A DNA stretch of 34,581 nt from Desulfobacterales bacterium. GTDB lineage: Bacteria; Desulfobacterota; Desulfobulbia; Desulfobulbales; JAJRZW01. Below are positions 18,503-26,795 of this stretch, piece after piece. The stretch is taken from contig JALWTY010000292.1 of NCBI GenBank assembly GCA_026993265.1, forward strand, positions 1-34,581. Reading direction: 5' to 3'. The translations under genes and the position numbers were made by a program. The first letter of the stretch is position 1, and each line of letters begins with the position of its first letter. Below the pieces are notes generated by a model. That model saw nothing but the letters and a program-made list of their open reading frames with translations. It was not told where the DNA came from and did not search any database.

Positions 18503-20366
18503 GAACAATGAAAAGGAAAACGGGAAATCGGTATTCGCCAAAATAAGCAATATCAGCAGGTGGCTCACCGGTTCCAGGGAGGAAAAGGTGGACCGGGAAG
18601 ACGAATCCGGAGCGGAAAAGCCGGAAGAAACATCCGCAAAAGAGACGGCAAAGGCCCCTAACAGCGGCGGTCAGTCCAGAAAACGGAAAAGGCCGGCCCG
18701 CAGGCGGAGCGCGTCCCAGAAAAAACAGGACGCAAAGGAGAAACCGGCTGAAAAGACGGAAAACGGCGGCGGCAGTCAGGAGAAAACGCAGACCGAGCGC
18801 CAGGGGCGGAAAAAGACCGGCAGGACCAGAACGAAAAAGCCGGAAGAAACCGCTGAGGCCTCCCGCGCCCCAACCTTCTGCAAGCTCCTCATCAACACCG
18901 ACGAGCCCGAGGAATGCCGCATCGCCCTGGTCGAGGACGGCCGGGTGGAGGCCTTCAACCTCCAGTCGGTGATGTACACCCAGACCCGCGGCAACATCTA
19001 CAAGGGCAGGGTGACGGCGGTGGAGCCCAGCCTCCAGGCCGCCTTCGTCGATATCGGCGAGGAGAGAAACGGCTTTCTCCCCTTGAGCGAGATCCACCCC
19101 GAATACTACGCCGACCCGTCCCTGAAGGAGAAAAGGGGCAGGGATCTGCGCATAGACCAGGTGATAAAGCGGGGCCGGGAGGTGCTGGTCCAGGTGGTCA
19201 AGGAGGCCACCGGCAACAAGGGCGCGAGCATCACCACCTACCTGTCCATACCGGGCCGTTTCCTTGTGCTGATGCCGGGCAGCGATTCCGCCGGGATCTC
19301 CAAGAAGATCGACGACGAAAAACAGCGGGACAAGCTGCGGGCGATGATGAAGAGCTTCGACATCCCGGAAGGGATCGGCTACATCGTCAGGACCGCAAGC
19401 CAGGGGTTGACCAAGAGCGCCCTGTCCCGCGATCTCAAGTTCCTCCTGAAACTTTGGGAAGAGATCCGCGAGCGCGGCCGCAAAAACCAGAAGCCCGGCC
19501 TCATCCACCGGGAGCAGGACGCCATCGCCCGTTTTCTCCGCGACCATTTCTCCGAAAACATCCAGGAGATCGTGGTTGACAGCGAAGACGCCCTGCGCCA
19601 GGTAAACGAGTTTCTCGAACTGATGCCGCCGGGACGCAAGAAGAAGGTGCGGGCCAGGCTGCACCGCGACTCGCGGCCGATATTCAACTATTACGGCATT
19701 GAAAAACAGATCGAGCAGATCTACCAGCCGCAGGTGCCCCTGCCCTCGGGCGGCTCCATCGTAATCACCCCAACCGAGGCCCTGGTGGCGATCGACGTCA
19801 ACTCCGGCAGCACCGACCGCGGCGGCAATTTCGAGGACTCCATCTTCCAGGCCAACATGGAAGCGGCCGAGGAACTGGCCCGGCAGCTGCGGCTGCGCGA
19901 CCTTGGCGGCCTGATCGTGGTCGACTTCATCGATATGCGCGACAACGCCAACAAACGCGCAGTTGAGCGCCATCTCAAGGCCTGCCTGAAACGGGACAAG
20001 GCCAAGACCGACACCAGCCCTATCTCCAAGTTCGGCCTCCTGCAGATATCGCGGCAGAAGATATCCGCGCCGGTGGAAAAGGGCGCCTACCGCATCTGCG
20101 AACACTGCCGCGGCCGCGGCCTGGTGCGCTCGGCCGAGGCCCTGGCCCTGTCATTCCTGCGCCGCATCCAGACCGGCGCGTCCGACAAGGGGGTGAAGGA
20201 AGTCCGCTGCCGCCTGCCGCTCGAGGTGGCCGAATACCTGCAGAACCGCAAACGCAGGGAACTGGCCGAACTTGAGAACAGGTACCAGGTGGAAATCGAG
20301 ATCAGCGGCGAGCCCGATCTTCTGCCCTCGAAGAGCAAGGTGGAGTTCGTCCGGGATAAACGCTGA
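18495..20366 (+). CDS. rng: Ribonuclease E/G
   Basis: 623 residues, an endoribonuclease for rRNA and mRNA processing. An unusual, highly charged N-terminal extension (about residues 1-125, Lys/Arg/Glu-rich: RKRKRPARRRS, KKTGRTRTKK) precedes the S1 RNA-binding domain (NIYKGRVTAVEPSLQAAFVDIG, about 165-240). The magnesium-binding aspartates are in IDVNSGS (about 434) and VVDFIDM (about 475), and the zinc-link CEHCRGRG is near 534. It has no C-terminal degradosome scaffold, so it is G-like at the back but with a basic N-terminal arm that could bind RNA or partners. ATG 18495 overlaps the radical SAM stop. The gene is followed by a hairpin facing ferritin. Confidence 0.93.
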   Translation: MSENNEKENGKSVFAKISNISRWLTGSREEKVDREDESGAEKPEETSAKETAKAPNSGGQSRKRKRPARRRSASQKKQDAKEKPAEKTENGGGSQEKTQTERQGRKKTGRTRTKKPEETAEASRAPTFCKLLINTDEPEECRIALVEDGRVEAFNLQSVMYTQTRGNIYKGRVTAVEPSLQAAFVDIGEERNGFLPLSEIHPEYYADPSLKEKRGRDLRIDQVIKRGREVLVQVVKEATGNKGASITTYLSIPGRFLVLMPGSDSAGISKKIDDEKQRDKLRAMMKSFDIPEGIGYIVRTASQGLTKSALSRDLKFLLKLWEEIRERGRKNQKPGLIHREQDAIARFLRDHFSENIQEIVVDSEDALRQVNEFLELMPPGRKKKVRARLHRDSRPIFNYYGIEKQIEQIYQPQVPLPSGGSIVITPTEALVAIDVNSGSTDRGGNFEDSIFQANMEAAEELARQLRLRDLGGLIVVDFIDMRDNANKRAVERHLKACLKRDKAKTDTSPISKFGLLQISRQKISAPVEKGAYRICEHCRGRGLVRSAEALALSFLRRIQTGASDKGVKEVRCRLPLEVAEYLQNRKRRELAELENRYQVEIEISGEPDLLPSKSKVEFVRDKR

Positions 20367-20374
20367 GGGAGGAT

Positions 20375-20415
20375 GAAAAATGACCCGCGGGCCGGTCATC
20401 GGCGCCGCGGGTCAT
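20375..20415 (-). terminator. Intrinsic terminator of the dfx-ftn transcript
   Basis: A perfect 11-bp stem ATGACCCGCGG (20380-20390)/CCGCGGGTCAT (20405-20415) with a 14-base loop, followed on the minus strand by a run of T. It stands between the converging rng (+) and ftn (-) genes. Confidence 0.8.
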
Positions 20416-20441
20416 GACAGCTTCCGCCACTCCTGACGGGC

Positions 20442-20954
20442 TCAGGCGCCGGACGCCGGCGGGGTGAACACCCGGGTGGCGAGTTCCTGATCCAGGGTGA
20501 GCAGGGCCGAGGAATCGCCGCCGATGAGCTTCATCCGGTCGACAAGGCCCGAGGCGGTGGCTTCCTCCTCCACCTGCTCGGTTATGAACCACTGCAGGAA
20601 GATGGAGGTGGCGTGGTCGCGCTCGTCCAGGGCCTGGTCGGCCAGGGCGTTTATCAGCCCGGTCACCTTTCTTTCATGCTCGAGCACGTGCTCGAACACC
20701 GCCAGGGGGGAATCCCACTCGGACTGCGGCTTCTCAATGGCTTCGAGAAGGACCCGGCCGCCGCGCTCGACCACGTAGTCATAGATCTTGGTGCCGTGCA
20801 TCCACTCCTCCTGGAACTGCATCTTCATCCAGTTGGCGCAGCCGGAAAGCCCCGACGACTCGAAGTACGAACTCATGGAAAGATAGAGGTAGGCTGAGTA
20901 GAATTCGGCGTTTATCTGGCGGTTAAGCGCCTCTTCCATGCTGTCCGAAAGCAT
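20442..20954 (-). CDS. ftn: Ferritin (FtnA-type)
   Basis: A 170-residue iron-storage protein that oxidises Fe(II) at a diiron ferroxidase centre and stores it in a 24-mer shell. Ferroxidase ligands are visible in [17 protein letters not shown] (first helix), [13 protein letters not shown] (E and H), EHVLEHE and [11 protein letters not shown]. The start at ATG 20954 has GGAGGT upstream and shares one base with the desulfoferrodoxin stop (TGATG), so the two are coupled. Together with desulfoferrodoxin and rubrerythrin it forms a set that removes superoxide and peroxide and sequesters the iron that would drive radical chemistry. Confidence 0.95.
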   Translation of the reverse strand: MLSDSMEEALNRQINAEFYSAYLYLSMSSYFESSGLSGCANWMKMQFQEEWMHGTKIYDYVVERGGRVLLEAIEKPQSEWDSPLAVFEHVLEHERKVTGLINALADQALDERDHATSIFLQWFITEQVEEEATASGLVDRMKLIGGDSSALLTLDQELATRVFTPPASGA

Positions 20955-21331
20955 CAGTTCGACCTCCAGAGACCGTGCAGGTTGCAGTAGCTCCTGGCGC
21001 TGACCTCGTCCGCCGCGGTGGCAAAAACGGCCTCGGGCGCATCCCCTGGGGAGAGATCTGCCCGCAGGACCTGGCCCGCCGCAATGAGCTCGATCCACTC
21101 GATGTAATGTTTCTCCTCCATAGGATGCGCGACCGAGCCGACAGTGACCTTGTAGCCGCCGTCCACCTTCTCGATTACCGGCACATGTTTTTCAACCGCG
21201 GCGTCAACGCTGTTTTCCTCCATCAGGGTCATGTTCTGGCCGCAGCAGACGAGCTGCCCCGCCCCCTCGTGAAGGACCTCGACGATGTTGCCGCACAGCT
21301 CGCACTTGTAGATTCCTGCCTTCTTCGCCAT
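20954..21331 (-). CDS. dfx: Desulfoferrodoxin (superoxide reductase)
   Basis: 125 residues. It reduces superoxide to hydrogen peroxide without making oxygen, typical of anaerobes. The N-terminal rubredoxin-like centre I has all four cysteines (YKCELCGN and LVCCGQ, about residues 8-30); centre II, the square-pyramidal Fe site, uses [23 protein letters not shown] and C-terminal CNLHG. So it is the two-iron desulfoferrodoxin rather than the one-iron neelaredoxin. ATG 21331 follows AAGGAGAG. An upstream in-frame ATG (21460) would run into the B3 repeat and is rejected. It overlaps ftn by one base. Confidence 0.96.
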   Translation of the reverse strand: MAKKAGIYKCELCGNIVEVLHEGAGQLVCCGQNMTLMEENSVDAAVEKHVPVIEKVDGGYKVTVGSVAHPMEEKHYIEWIELIAAGQVLRADLSPGDAPEAVFATAADEVSARSYCNLHGLWRSN

Positions 21332-21409
21332 TTTTCTCTCCTTGCTTTTTGATCCTGAACGGTTGCCCCAACCGCCTCCGCCCGGAAACCGGACGACGGC
21401 CGCACAGGA

Positions 21410-21640
21410 TAAATCCTGAATCCGTGAGCGTTCGAGAGCGGGCCAGGTGCAAGGAGGCAACGATGTTGATTATACTTCGGTATATCAACGAGTTGCCGAC
21501 ACAGCAGATGGCCCGCTATCGGACGCCCCGCAGGGCGGCGGGGTGATTTTTTTGCCAAGGCAATTTTTCTAGAAAAAAGCATCTTATTTCAAATAGATGC
21601 TCTAACAAACCCCACGAAGCCGTCACGGATTCAGGATAAA
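21410..21640. repeat. Family B modular repeat, copy B3, with possible TAAA duplication
   Basis: The element is 21414-21636, with TCCTGAATCCGTGA ends, flanked by TAAA at 21410-21413 and 21637-21640. The left interior carries a hairpin core instead of the TTAGGGG block: GAGAGCGGGCC...CAAGGAGGCAACG...TTGATTATAC-TTCG-GTATATCAA...GTTGCC...GGCCCGCTATCGG. The same core stands alone at 30812-30936. The right half matches B2. It separates rbr from dfx and may end rbr transcription. Confidence 0.85.
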
Positions 21641-21666
21641 TTATAGCAGGCGGGGCGGCGGCGAGA

Positions 21667-22242
21667 TCAATAATTCTCGCACGCCTCCTCGAAGTGGGCC
21701 TGCTTGTGGGCGCAGGCCGGACAAACCTCCGGAGCCTCCTCACCCTCGTGGATGTAACCGCAATTGCGGCAGCGCCAGGCGGTCTTCTTCTCCCGGCGGA
21801 AGACCCGGCCCTTTGCGATGTTGTCAGCCAGGGCCCGGTAGCGTTTTTCGTGGAACTTCTCCGCCACCGCGATGGCCTCGAACACGGCGGCGATATCGTC
21901 AAACCCTTCCTCGCGGGCGGTTTTCGCAAACTCAGGATACATGCTGGTATGCTCGTATTCCTCGCCCGCGGCCGCGGCTTTCAGGTTTTCCAGGGTGGAG
22001 CCGATAACCCCGGCCGGGAACGAGGCGCTTATCTCCACCTCGCCGCCTTCGAGAAACTTGAACAGCCTTTTGGCGTGCTCCTTTTCCTGGTCCGCGGTCT
22101 CCTGAAAGATGGCCGCGATCTGGACATAACCTTCCTTTTTCGCCTTTGAGGCAAAATAGGTGTAGCGGTTCCTGGCCTGAGACTCACCCGCGAACGCGGT
22201 GAGCAGATTTTTTTCGGTCCGGCTTCCCTTAAGATTTCCCAT
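21667..22242 (-). CDS. rbr: Rubrerythrin
   Basis: 191 residues, a cytoplasmic peroxidase reducing hydrogen peroxide to water. The N-terminal ferritin-like diiron domain shows [16 protein letters not shown] and [12 protein letters not shown] ligand motifs and the second [11 protein letters not shown] and [11 protein letters not shown] pair; the C-terminal rubredoxin domain has [12 protein letters not shown] and [18 protein letters not shown] is 10 bases before ATG 22242. A good sigma-70 promoter with a dyad over its -10 lies just upstream. It is the first gene of the oxygen-defence cluster, but the B3 repeat separates it from dfx-ftn. Confidence 0.96.
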   Translation of the reverse strand: MGNLKGSRTEKNLLTAFAGESQARNRYTYFASKAKKEGYVQIAAIFQETADQEKEHAKRLFKFLEGGEVEISASFPAGVIGSTLENLKAAAAGEEYEHTSMYPEFAKTAREEGFDDIAAVFEAIAVAEKFHEKRYRALADNIAKGRVFRREKKTAWRCRNCGYIHEGEEAPEVCPACAHKQAHFEEACENY

Positions 22243-22269
22243 GACTGACCTGCCTCCTTGTTAAGTTTT

Positions 22270-22303
22270 TTACTATTTTAGTAATAATTACCAGAAAAGA
22301 CAA
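22270..22303 (-). promoter_or_regulatory. rbr promoter with overlapping operator-like dyad
   Basis: On the minus strand TTGTCT (22298-22303) and TAAAAT (22275-22280) are spaced by exactly 17 bases. A perfect dyad TTACTA-TTT-TAGTAA (22270-22284) covers the -10, a position expected for repressor binding. A peroxide or iron regulator (PerR/Fur type) is a reasonable guess, but the sequence is not a clear match to either box. Confidence 0.6.
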
Positions 22304-22363
22304 CCTTTTCTTCCGCTCCGGCGCAACAGCCCCGGCCACCCTGCCATCCCGGCAGGAGAGTGC

Positions 22364-22392
22364 TTGTTTAAACAGTGGTTCTGTGATAAAAT
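22364..22392 (+). promoter_or_regulatory. Sigma-70 promoter of the HD-GYP gene
   Basis: TTGTTT (22364-22369) and TAAAAT (22387-22392) with a 17-base spacer, about 105 bases before ATG 22498. It is divergent from the rbr promoter. The leader downstream contains AT-rich then GC-rich sequence with no riboswitch fold I can recognise. Confidence 0.6.
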
Positions 22393-22497
22393 CTATCTAT
22401 TTGAAATAAAAAACATAAAGGACAAAAGCTTCCCTGCTCCCGTTCTGAAAAGGCCCGGGGAGCAGGCATCGGCCCGCCGGGGCCGGAAACGACCTGT

Positions 22498-25254
22498 ATG
22501 AAATTTCTCAAGACGCTAGCGGTATCGGCACTTCTTTCCGTCCTGGTATTACCTGTTTATACCATTTTCTTTCTTTCCCCGGCTTTCATCTCGTTCATAA
22601 ACGAAAACGCCGAGCAGCAAGCCGTGAAGGTGGCCCGCCACCTCGAGACCGCGCTTCTTTCCGGCAACAACGGAACAATAACATCGCAGACCCTGCCGCC
22701 GTCCCTGCCTGCCGAGGCGGAGAAGGCCAGGCGCGACTTCAACCTCCTCAAGATAAAAGTATACTCCGCCGAGGGGAAAACCATATACTCGTCCGATCCA
22801 GACGACATCGGCGTCACCAACCACAAGCCATACTTCCACCAGATAGTGGCGTCGGGACGCACACACACCCGGATCGTGCGCAAGAACCAGACATCCCTGG
22901 AAGAGCAGGTCATGCCCAGGGACGTGATCGAGACTTATGTTCCGATCATGTACAAGGGTAACTTTGCCGGCGCCTTCGAGATATATTATGACATCACTGC
23001 GGCAACCGCCGAACTCAACCGGCTGATAAACAGGTTCTACGCCACCCTCTCCCCCCTTTCCATCTGCCTTCTGCTGGCAGTGCTGATAAGCGTCTACAAG
23101 GTCAGGGAAAGCCAGGCGAAAAGCGGCCGGGCCGCGAGGCTGCTGCGGGAGAAACAGCGCCGTTACCGCTCGCTGTTCAGCCAGTCCAACGACGCCATCC
23201 TTCTCTACGACGAAAACGGCATCATCCGCGAGGCCAACGACCGGGCCGCGGAACTGCTTGGGTTCCCCTCCAGGGCCGAAATCGAGGGGCACTCGTTCTC
23301 ATTTTTCACCCCGGACGGCAAACTGCCCGGCACAGATGCCGACCTGAGCGGCGACAGCGGCTGCCGTCTCGAGACCGTCCTGCAGACCAGGGACGGGCAG
23401 GCGATCGACGCGGACATGACCATAAGCCGCATCGTCACAGCCGACGACATCCTCACCCAGGCGATAATCCGCGACACCAGCCAGCAGAAGGCGGCCCGCG
23501 AGGAGCTGCGGCGCAGCTACCAGACCCAGACGGTCCTCAACCGCCTGCTAAACCTATCCCTCGAGGAGCTAAGCCTCACCGAGACCCTGGAGCAGTTCAT
23601 CTACTGCATCACCTCGTTTCCCTGGCTGGAACTGGAACCCAAGGGCGCCATCTTCATGGTCGGCGACAAGCCCGGCACCCTGGAACTCAAGGCCCAGCGC
23701 GGGCTGAACGACTCCCTGCTCTCCATGTGCGCCGAAATCCAGTTCGGCCAGTGCCTCTGCGGCCGCTGCGCCCTTTCAAAGGAGGTGGTGTTCGCCAACT
23801 GCGTGGACAAATTCCACGACCACCGCTACAACGGCATCTCCCCCCACGGCCACTACTGTGTGCCCATCCTCTCCTCCAGCCGCCAGCTCATCGGGGTCTT
23901 CACCCTGTACATCAAGGCGGACTGCCGCCGCGACCGGATGGTTGAAGAAACCCTGCGGGCCGCGGCCAATGTGGTCGCAGGCATCATCCAGCGCAAGCAG
24001 GCCGAGGAGGAGCTGCAGCGCTCCCGCGACATGCTCGAGGAAAGGGTGCAGGAGAGGACGGTGGAGCTGGAGGAGATGAACCAGCAGCTCGAGCAGGAGC
24101 TCCAGGAACGGCGCGAGGCGGAACGGGCCCTGACCATCTCCAAGAAGGAAGTGGAAAAGGCCAACGAGGAAAAGGACGAGCTCATCGTCAACCTCTTCGA
24201 GATCATGTACGAGATGCTTGCAAACCGGGACCGCTCAACCTTTGAGCACGCCCTCCGGGTGGCCGAGATATCAAGGCGGATCGGCGAGGAGATGGGGATG
24301 GGCAGCGAGGAGCTCGAGGTCATCAAGCACGGCTGCCTGGTCCACGACATCGGCAAGGTGGCCATCCCCGACGACGTTCTGCTCAAGCCCGGAATCTTCG
24401 ACCGCATAGACCGCAACATCATGAAGGTCCACACCCTGGTCGGGGCCCGCCTATTCTCCAAGCATCACCACGACGAACGCATCCGCAGGATCATCCTTTA
24501 CCATCATGAGCGGCTCGACGGCAGCGGCTACCCCCACGGTCTCAAGGGCTCCGAGATCGGCAGGCTCGAGCGGATCGTGGCCGTGGCCGACGTGTTCGAG
24601 GCCCTGATCTCCCGCAGGCCGTACAAGCGGCCCATGTCGCGCCGCCGCGCCCTCGACATCCTCCGCTTCGAGGTCAAGGAAGGCCGGCTCGACGGCGAAA
24701 TCGTCGATCTCCTCGAAAAGGTCACCGAGAACTGGAATCCGCTCGAGATAACCAGCGATTTCCGCGCCGACTACACCGAGGATCTGGAGATGTTCCGGCA
24801 GATGACCTATTTCCGGGAACCGCTCAGCGACTTCTACAACTACCGCTACCTCCTCTACCTTGACGACGCAAGGATCCTCAAGAAGAAATCGCGGCCATAC
24901 CACATACTCACCGCATCCTTTCCCCATCTGCAGGAGTTCAACCAGGAGCTGGGATTCATCAAGGCCGACCAGATCCTCGACGAACTGGGACAGAAGCTGC
25001 ATCAGACCTCCGAGAAGTTCGGCGACAGCCACAGCCACGACGACAGGGCCGTCCTCCTCCTGCGGAAAGGATCGGATTTCCTCATCTACAGCGAATGCGA
25101 CGACCGCGAGATAGACAAGCTCAAGGAGATGGTGGCGGAACAGCTCGCCGAGGTGAGGCGGGACTGGGGGCTCATCTCCACCTATCATCATCACCGCTTC
25201 GACGGCTCCTACCCGGCCGAGATGGCCCTGAACGACATCTTTTCCGTGCAGTAG
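22498..25254 (+). CDS. Cache-PAS-GAF-HD-GYP sensor, probable cyclic-di-GMP phosphodiesterase, with degenerate GGDEF tail
   Basis: A 918-residue membrane protein. Membrane helix at about 8-30, periplasmic Cache-like sensor to about 175, second helix about 183-202, PAS about 219-330, GAF about 350-500 (QCLCGRCALSKEVVF, PHGHYCVPI), coiled coil about 505-565, then HD-GYP about 570-745 with the metal motifs VHDIGK (about 615) and HHERLDGSGYP (about 668). This fold hydrolyses cyclic-di-GMP to GMP or pGpG. The final 150 residues look like a collapsed GGDEF domain: SFPHLQEFNQELGFIKADQILDELG replaces the D-x-F-K-x-x-N-D region and RKGSDFLIYSE replaces RxGGDEFxI. Such a domain would not synthesise cyclic-di-GMP but might bind GTP or regulate the HD-GYP. 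The ribosome-binding site is weak. A 13-bp hairpin follows the stop. Confidence 0.9.
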   Translation: MKFLKTLAVSALLSVLVLPVYTIFFLSPAFISFINENAEQQAVKVARHLETALLSGNNGTITSQTLPPSLPAEAEKARRDFNLLKIKVYSAEGKTIYSSDPDDIGVTNHKPYFHQIVASGRTHTRIVRKNQTSLEEQVMPRDVIETYVPIMYKGNFAGAFEIYYDITAATAELNRLINRFYATLSPLSICLLLAVLISVYKVRESQAKSGRAARLLREKQRRYRSLFSQSNDAILLYDENGIIREANDRAAELLGFPSRAEIEGHSFSFFTPDGKLPGTDADLSGDSGCRLETVLQTRDGQAIDADMTISRIVTADDILTQAIIRDTSQQKAAREELRRSYQTQTVLNRLLNLSLEELSLTETLEQFIYCITSFPWLELEPKGAIFMVGDKPGTLELKAQRGLNDSLLSMCAEIQFGQCLCGRCALSKEVVFANCVDKFHDHRYNGISPHGHYCVPILSSSRQLIGVFTLYIKADCRRDRMVEETLRAAANVVAGIIQRKQAEEELQRSRDMLEERVQERTVELEEMNQQLEQELQERREAERALTISKKEVEKANEEKDELIVNLFEIMYEMLANRDRSTFEHALRVAEISRRIGEEMGMGSEELEVIKHGCLVHDIGKVAIPDDVLLKPGIFDRIDRNIMKVHTLVGARLFSKHHHDERIRRIILYHHERLDGSGYPHGLKGSEIGRLERIVAVADVFEALISRRPYKRPMSRRRALDILRFEVKEGRLDGEIVDLLEKVTENWNPLEITSDFRADYTEDLEMFRQMTYFREPLSDFYNYRYLLYLDDARILKKKSRPYHILTASFPHLQEFNQELGFIKADQILDELGQKLHQTSEKFGDSHSHDDRAVLLLRKGSDFLIYSECDDREIDKLKEMVAEQLAEVRRDWGLISTYHHHRFDGSYPAEMALNDIFSVQ

Positions 25255-25256
25255 GC

Positions 25257-25303
25257 GGCCCGGCGGGCAACGCAGCGCCCGCGCACACGCTGCCCGCCGG
25301 GCC
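25257..25303 (+). terminator. Stem-loop after the HD-GYP gene
   Basis: A perfect 13-bp stem GGCCCGGCGGGCA/TGCCCGCCGGGCC with a 21-base loop, immediately after the stop codon. It lacks a T-run; termination or 3-prime protection is probable. Confidence 0.6.
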
Positions 25304-25324
25304 CAAGGCACTGATCCCAAGCAC

Positions 25325-25366
25325 AAAAAAAACGGGAGAATCAGGCGCTCGGCCGATTCTCCCGTT
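25325..25366 (-). terminator. Intrinsic terminator of the tRNA-Lys/tRNA-Glu transcript
   Basis: AACGGGAGAAT (25331-25341) pairs with ATTCTCCCGTT (25356-25366) and is followed on the minus strand by six or more T (25325-25330). It lies just after tRNA-Glu. Confidence 0.85.
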
Positions 25367-25373
25367 CTGCATC

Positions 25374-25451
25374 TGGCGTCCCCAACGAGATTTGAACTCG
25401 TGTTGCCGGCGTGAAAGGCCGGTGTCCTGGACCTGGCTAGACGATGGGGAC
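25374..25451 (-). tRNA. tRNA-Glu (UUC)
   Basis: On the minus strand the acceptor GTCCCCA pairs with TGGGGAC, discriminator G and encoded CCA. The anticodon arm CCGGC-CTTTCAC-GCCGG gives anticodon TTC, and the T-arm ACGAG-TTCAAAT-CTCGT is intact. 78 bases including CCA. Downstream of tRNA-Lys on the same strand. Confidence 0.96.
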
Positions 25452-25557
25452 TTTTTTGCTTATCTTTCCGCGGCCCGGCCACCTTACGGCGGTTCGGAAT
25501 CCTGAAGTTTATTATCGTTTCCCGAGGGCCTGACGCAACGCCCTGCGGGGCTTGAAC

Positions 25558-25633
25558 TGGTGGGTCGTGCGCGGCTCGAACGCGCGACTCTCTGCTTAAA
25601 AGGCAGATACTCTACCAACTGAGTTAACGACCC
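25558..25633 (-). tRNA. tRNA-Lys (UUU)
   Basis: On the minus strand the acceptor GGGTCGT pairs with ACGACCC, then A-CCA is encoded. The anticodon loop CTTTTAA in stem TCTGC/GCAGA gives anticodon TTT, and the T-arm is GCGCG-TTCGAGC-CGCGC. 76 bases including CCA. First in a Lys-Glu pair with 106 bases between them. Confidence 0.96.
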
Positions 25634-25647
25634 GTCAGCGGAAGGCT

Positions 25648-25676
25648 TTTTTACAGGATAAATTTTAACATGTCAA
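25648..25676 (-). promoter_or_regulatory. Promoter of the tRNA-Lys/Glu pair
   Basis: On the minus strand TTGACA (25671-25676) and TAAAAA (25648-25653) have a 17-base spacer and lie just upstream of tRNA-Lys. Confidence 0.65.
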
Positions 25677-25829
25677 TGGCCTGTGGCTCCATTTTTTTCT
25701 GCCCGCGGCCGGAACCGCGTTTCCTCTATTGGCTTGTGGCGCCCGGCAAACTCTGATATATCTTTCCTCGGGCTTTTTCTGTCCATCAGGCCCGCAACCC
25801 GAACATCCCGACGGAGGGACAGAGGAAAA

Positions 25830-26432
25830 ATGGGGCTACTTACCGGCACCGCAAGTTTTGTCCGCTACACGGTCGAGGGCGACATCCCGGCCGATTTCTG
25901 GGATTTCGCCGCCGAAAGGATAGCTGCCCGCGCCTTCCGCGACATCGACGACTCGTTTGACGAGCTTTCCGTAGGCTGGGTATCCCTCGCCAGCATGTTC
26001 GACTCCTCCTTCTCCGAGGCGTCATTCATCGCCGGAGACAACGTCGCCATGGCCATGCGGATCGACGAACGCAAGGTAGCGCCCGCGGTCTTGAAAAAAT
26101 TCTTCCTCAAGGAGGAGAAACGTATCCTGAAAGAACGGCAGCTTCCGAAGCTGTCGCGCTCCCAGAAGCTCGAACTCAAGGAAAACGTCCGCCTGCGGCT
26201 GCTCAAGCAGGCCGCCCCGGTCCCGGCGGTGTACGAGATGTACTGGAACCTGGCCGACAACGCGGTCACCTTCTTCTCCACCAGCGGCAAGGCCCAGGCC
26301 GTGTTCGAGGAGCTGTTCCGCGACACCTTTGACCTCGGCCTGGTCATGCAGATACCCTTCACCCTGGCCACGGCGCTGCTGCCCGATGCCGCGGACGAAC
26401 TGCACGAACTGACCCCGGCGGTCATCGCTTAA
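25830..26432 (+). CDS. rdgC: RdgC-family recombination-associated protein, N-terminal part
   Basis: 200 residues from ATG 25830 (AGAGG upstream; the frame also extends to 25683 but without a better site). The opening MGLLTGTASFVRYTVEGDIP, the central AMRIDERKVAPAVLKKFFLKEEKRILKE and the conserved KLSRSQKLELKENVRLRLL segment followed by NLADNAVTFFSTSGKAQAVFEELF match the order of RdgC (LTPKKLEKAL, then the Lys-rich helix, then the sheet with the putative DNA-facing surface). RdgC forms a ring around DNA and limits RecA use. At 200 residues this is only the first two thirds of a standard 300-residue RdgC; the missing C-terminal part appears to be the next gene. The assignment is by recalled family pattern, not by alignment. 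Confidence 0.65.
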   Translation: MGLLTGTASFVRYTVEGDIPADFWDFAAERIAARAFRDIDDSFDELSVGWVSLASMFDSSFSEASFIAGDNVAMAMRIDERKVAPAVLKKFFLKEEKRILKERQLPKLSRSQKLELKENVRLRLLKQAAPVPAVYEMYWNLADNAVTFFSTSGKAQAVFEELFRDTFDLGLVMQIPFTLATALLPDAADELHELTPAVIA

Positions 26433-26443
26433 AGGATCTTTTG

Positions 26444-26795
26444 TCATCCTGAATCCGTGAGCGCTCGAGAGAGGTTAGGGGCTTAGGGGATGAACCATGC
26501 AAACAACTGTCTCCTGTATCCTGGCCCCTGTCTCCTGATATGGACGCCCCGCAGGGCGGCGGGATGAAATTTCCACCAAGGCGTTTTTTAAAAAAATCTT
26601 ATTTCAGACAGATGCGTTAACAGCCCGTTGAAAAAGGTAGCGAGCGCGGATGAGGCAAGGAAAAATCCGGCGAAAAAGCGCAGTTTACATGGAGTAAATG
26701 AGCATTTTGAGCCGGATTTTGACGCCGCATCATCAAGCGCAGTAGTTTTTCAACGGGCTGTTAACATCCACCAAGCCGTCACGGATTCAGGATCA
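26444..26795. repeat. Family B modular repeat, copy B4, interrupted by a family A element
   Basis: The B element is 26447-26792 with TCCTGAATCCGTGA ends, flanked by TCA (26444-26446 and 26793-26795). It has a short TTAGGGG run, the GAACC-ATG and pyrimidine-rich block, the GGACGCCCCGCAGGGCGGCGGG core and the right end, but is split at 26617-26764 by copy A2. Joining the outer parts restores GATGCGTTAACATCCACC, the expected B sequence. It separates the two RdgC genes. Confidence 0.88.
26617..26764. repeat. Family A palindromic element, copy A2, nested in B4, with TTAA duplication
   Basis: The element is 26621-26760 (140 bp, the same length as A1) with TTAA at 26617-26620 and 26761-26764. The terminal perfect inverted repeat including the duplication is 19 bp. 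Its insertion postdates B4. Confidence 0.9.

Noticed and set aside
21332-21460. Longer start for desulfoferrodoxin (ATG 21460)
   Set aside because: It would lie in the B3 repeat and lacks a ribosome-binding site, whereas ATG 21331 has one and matches the family start.
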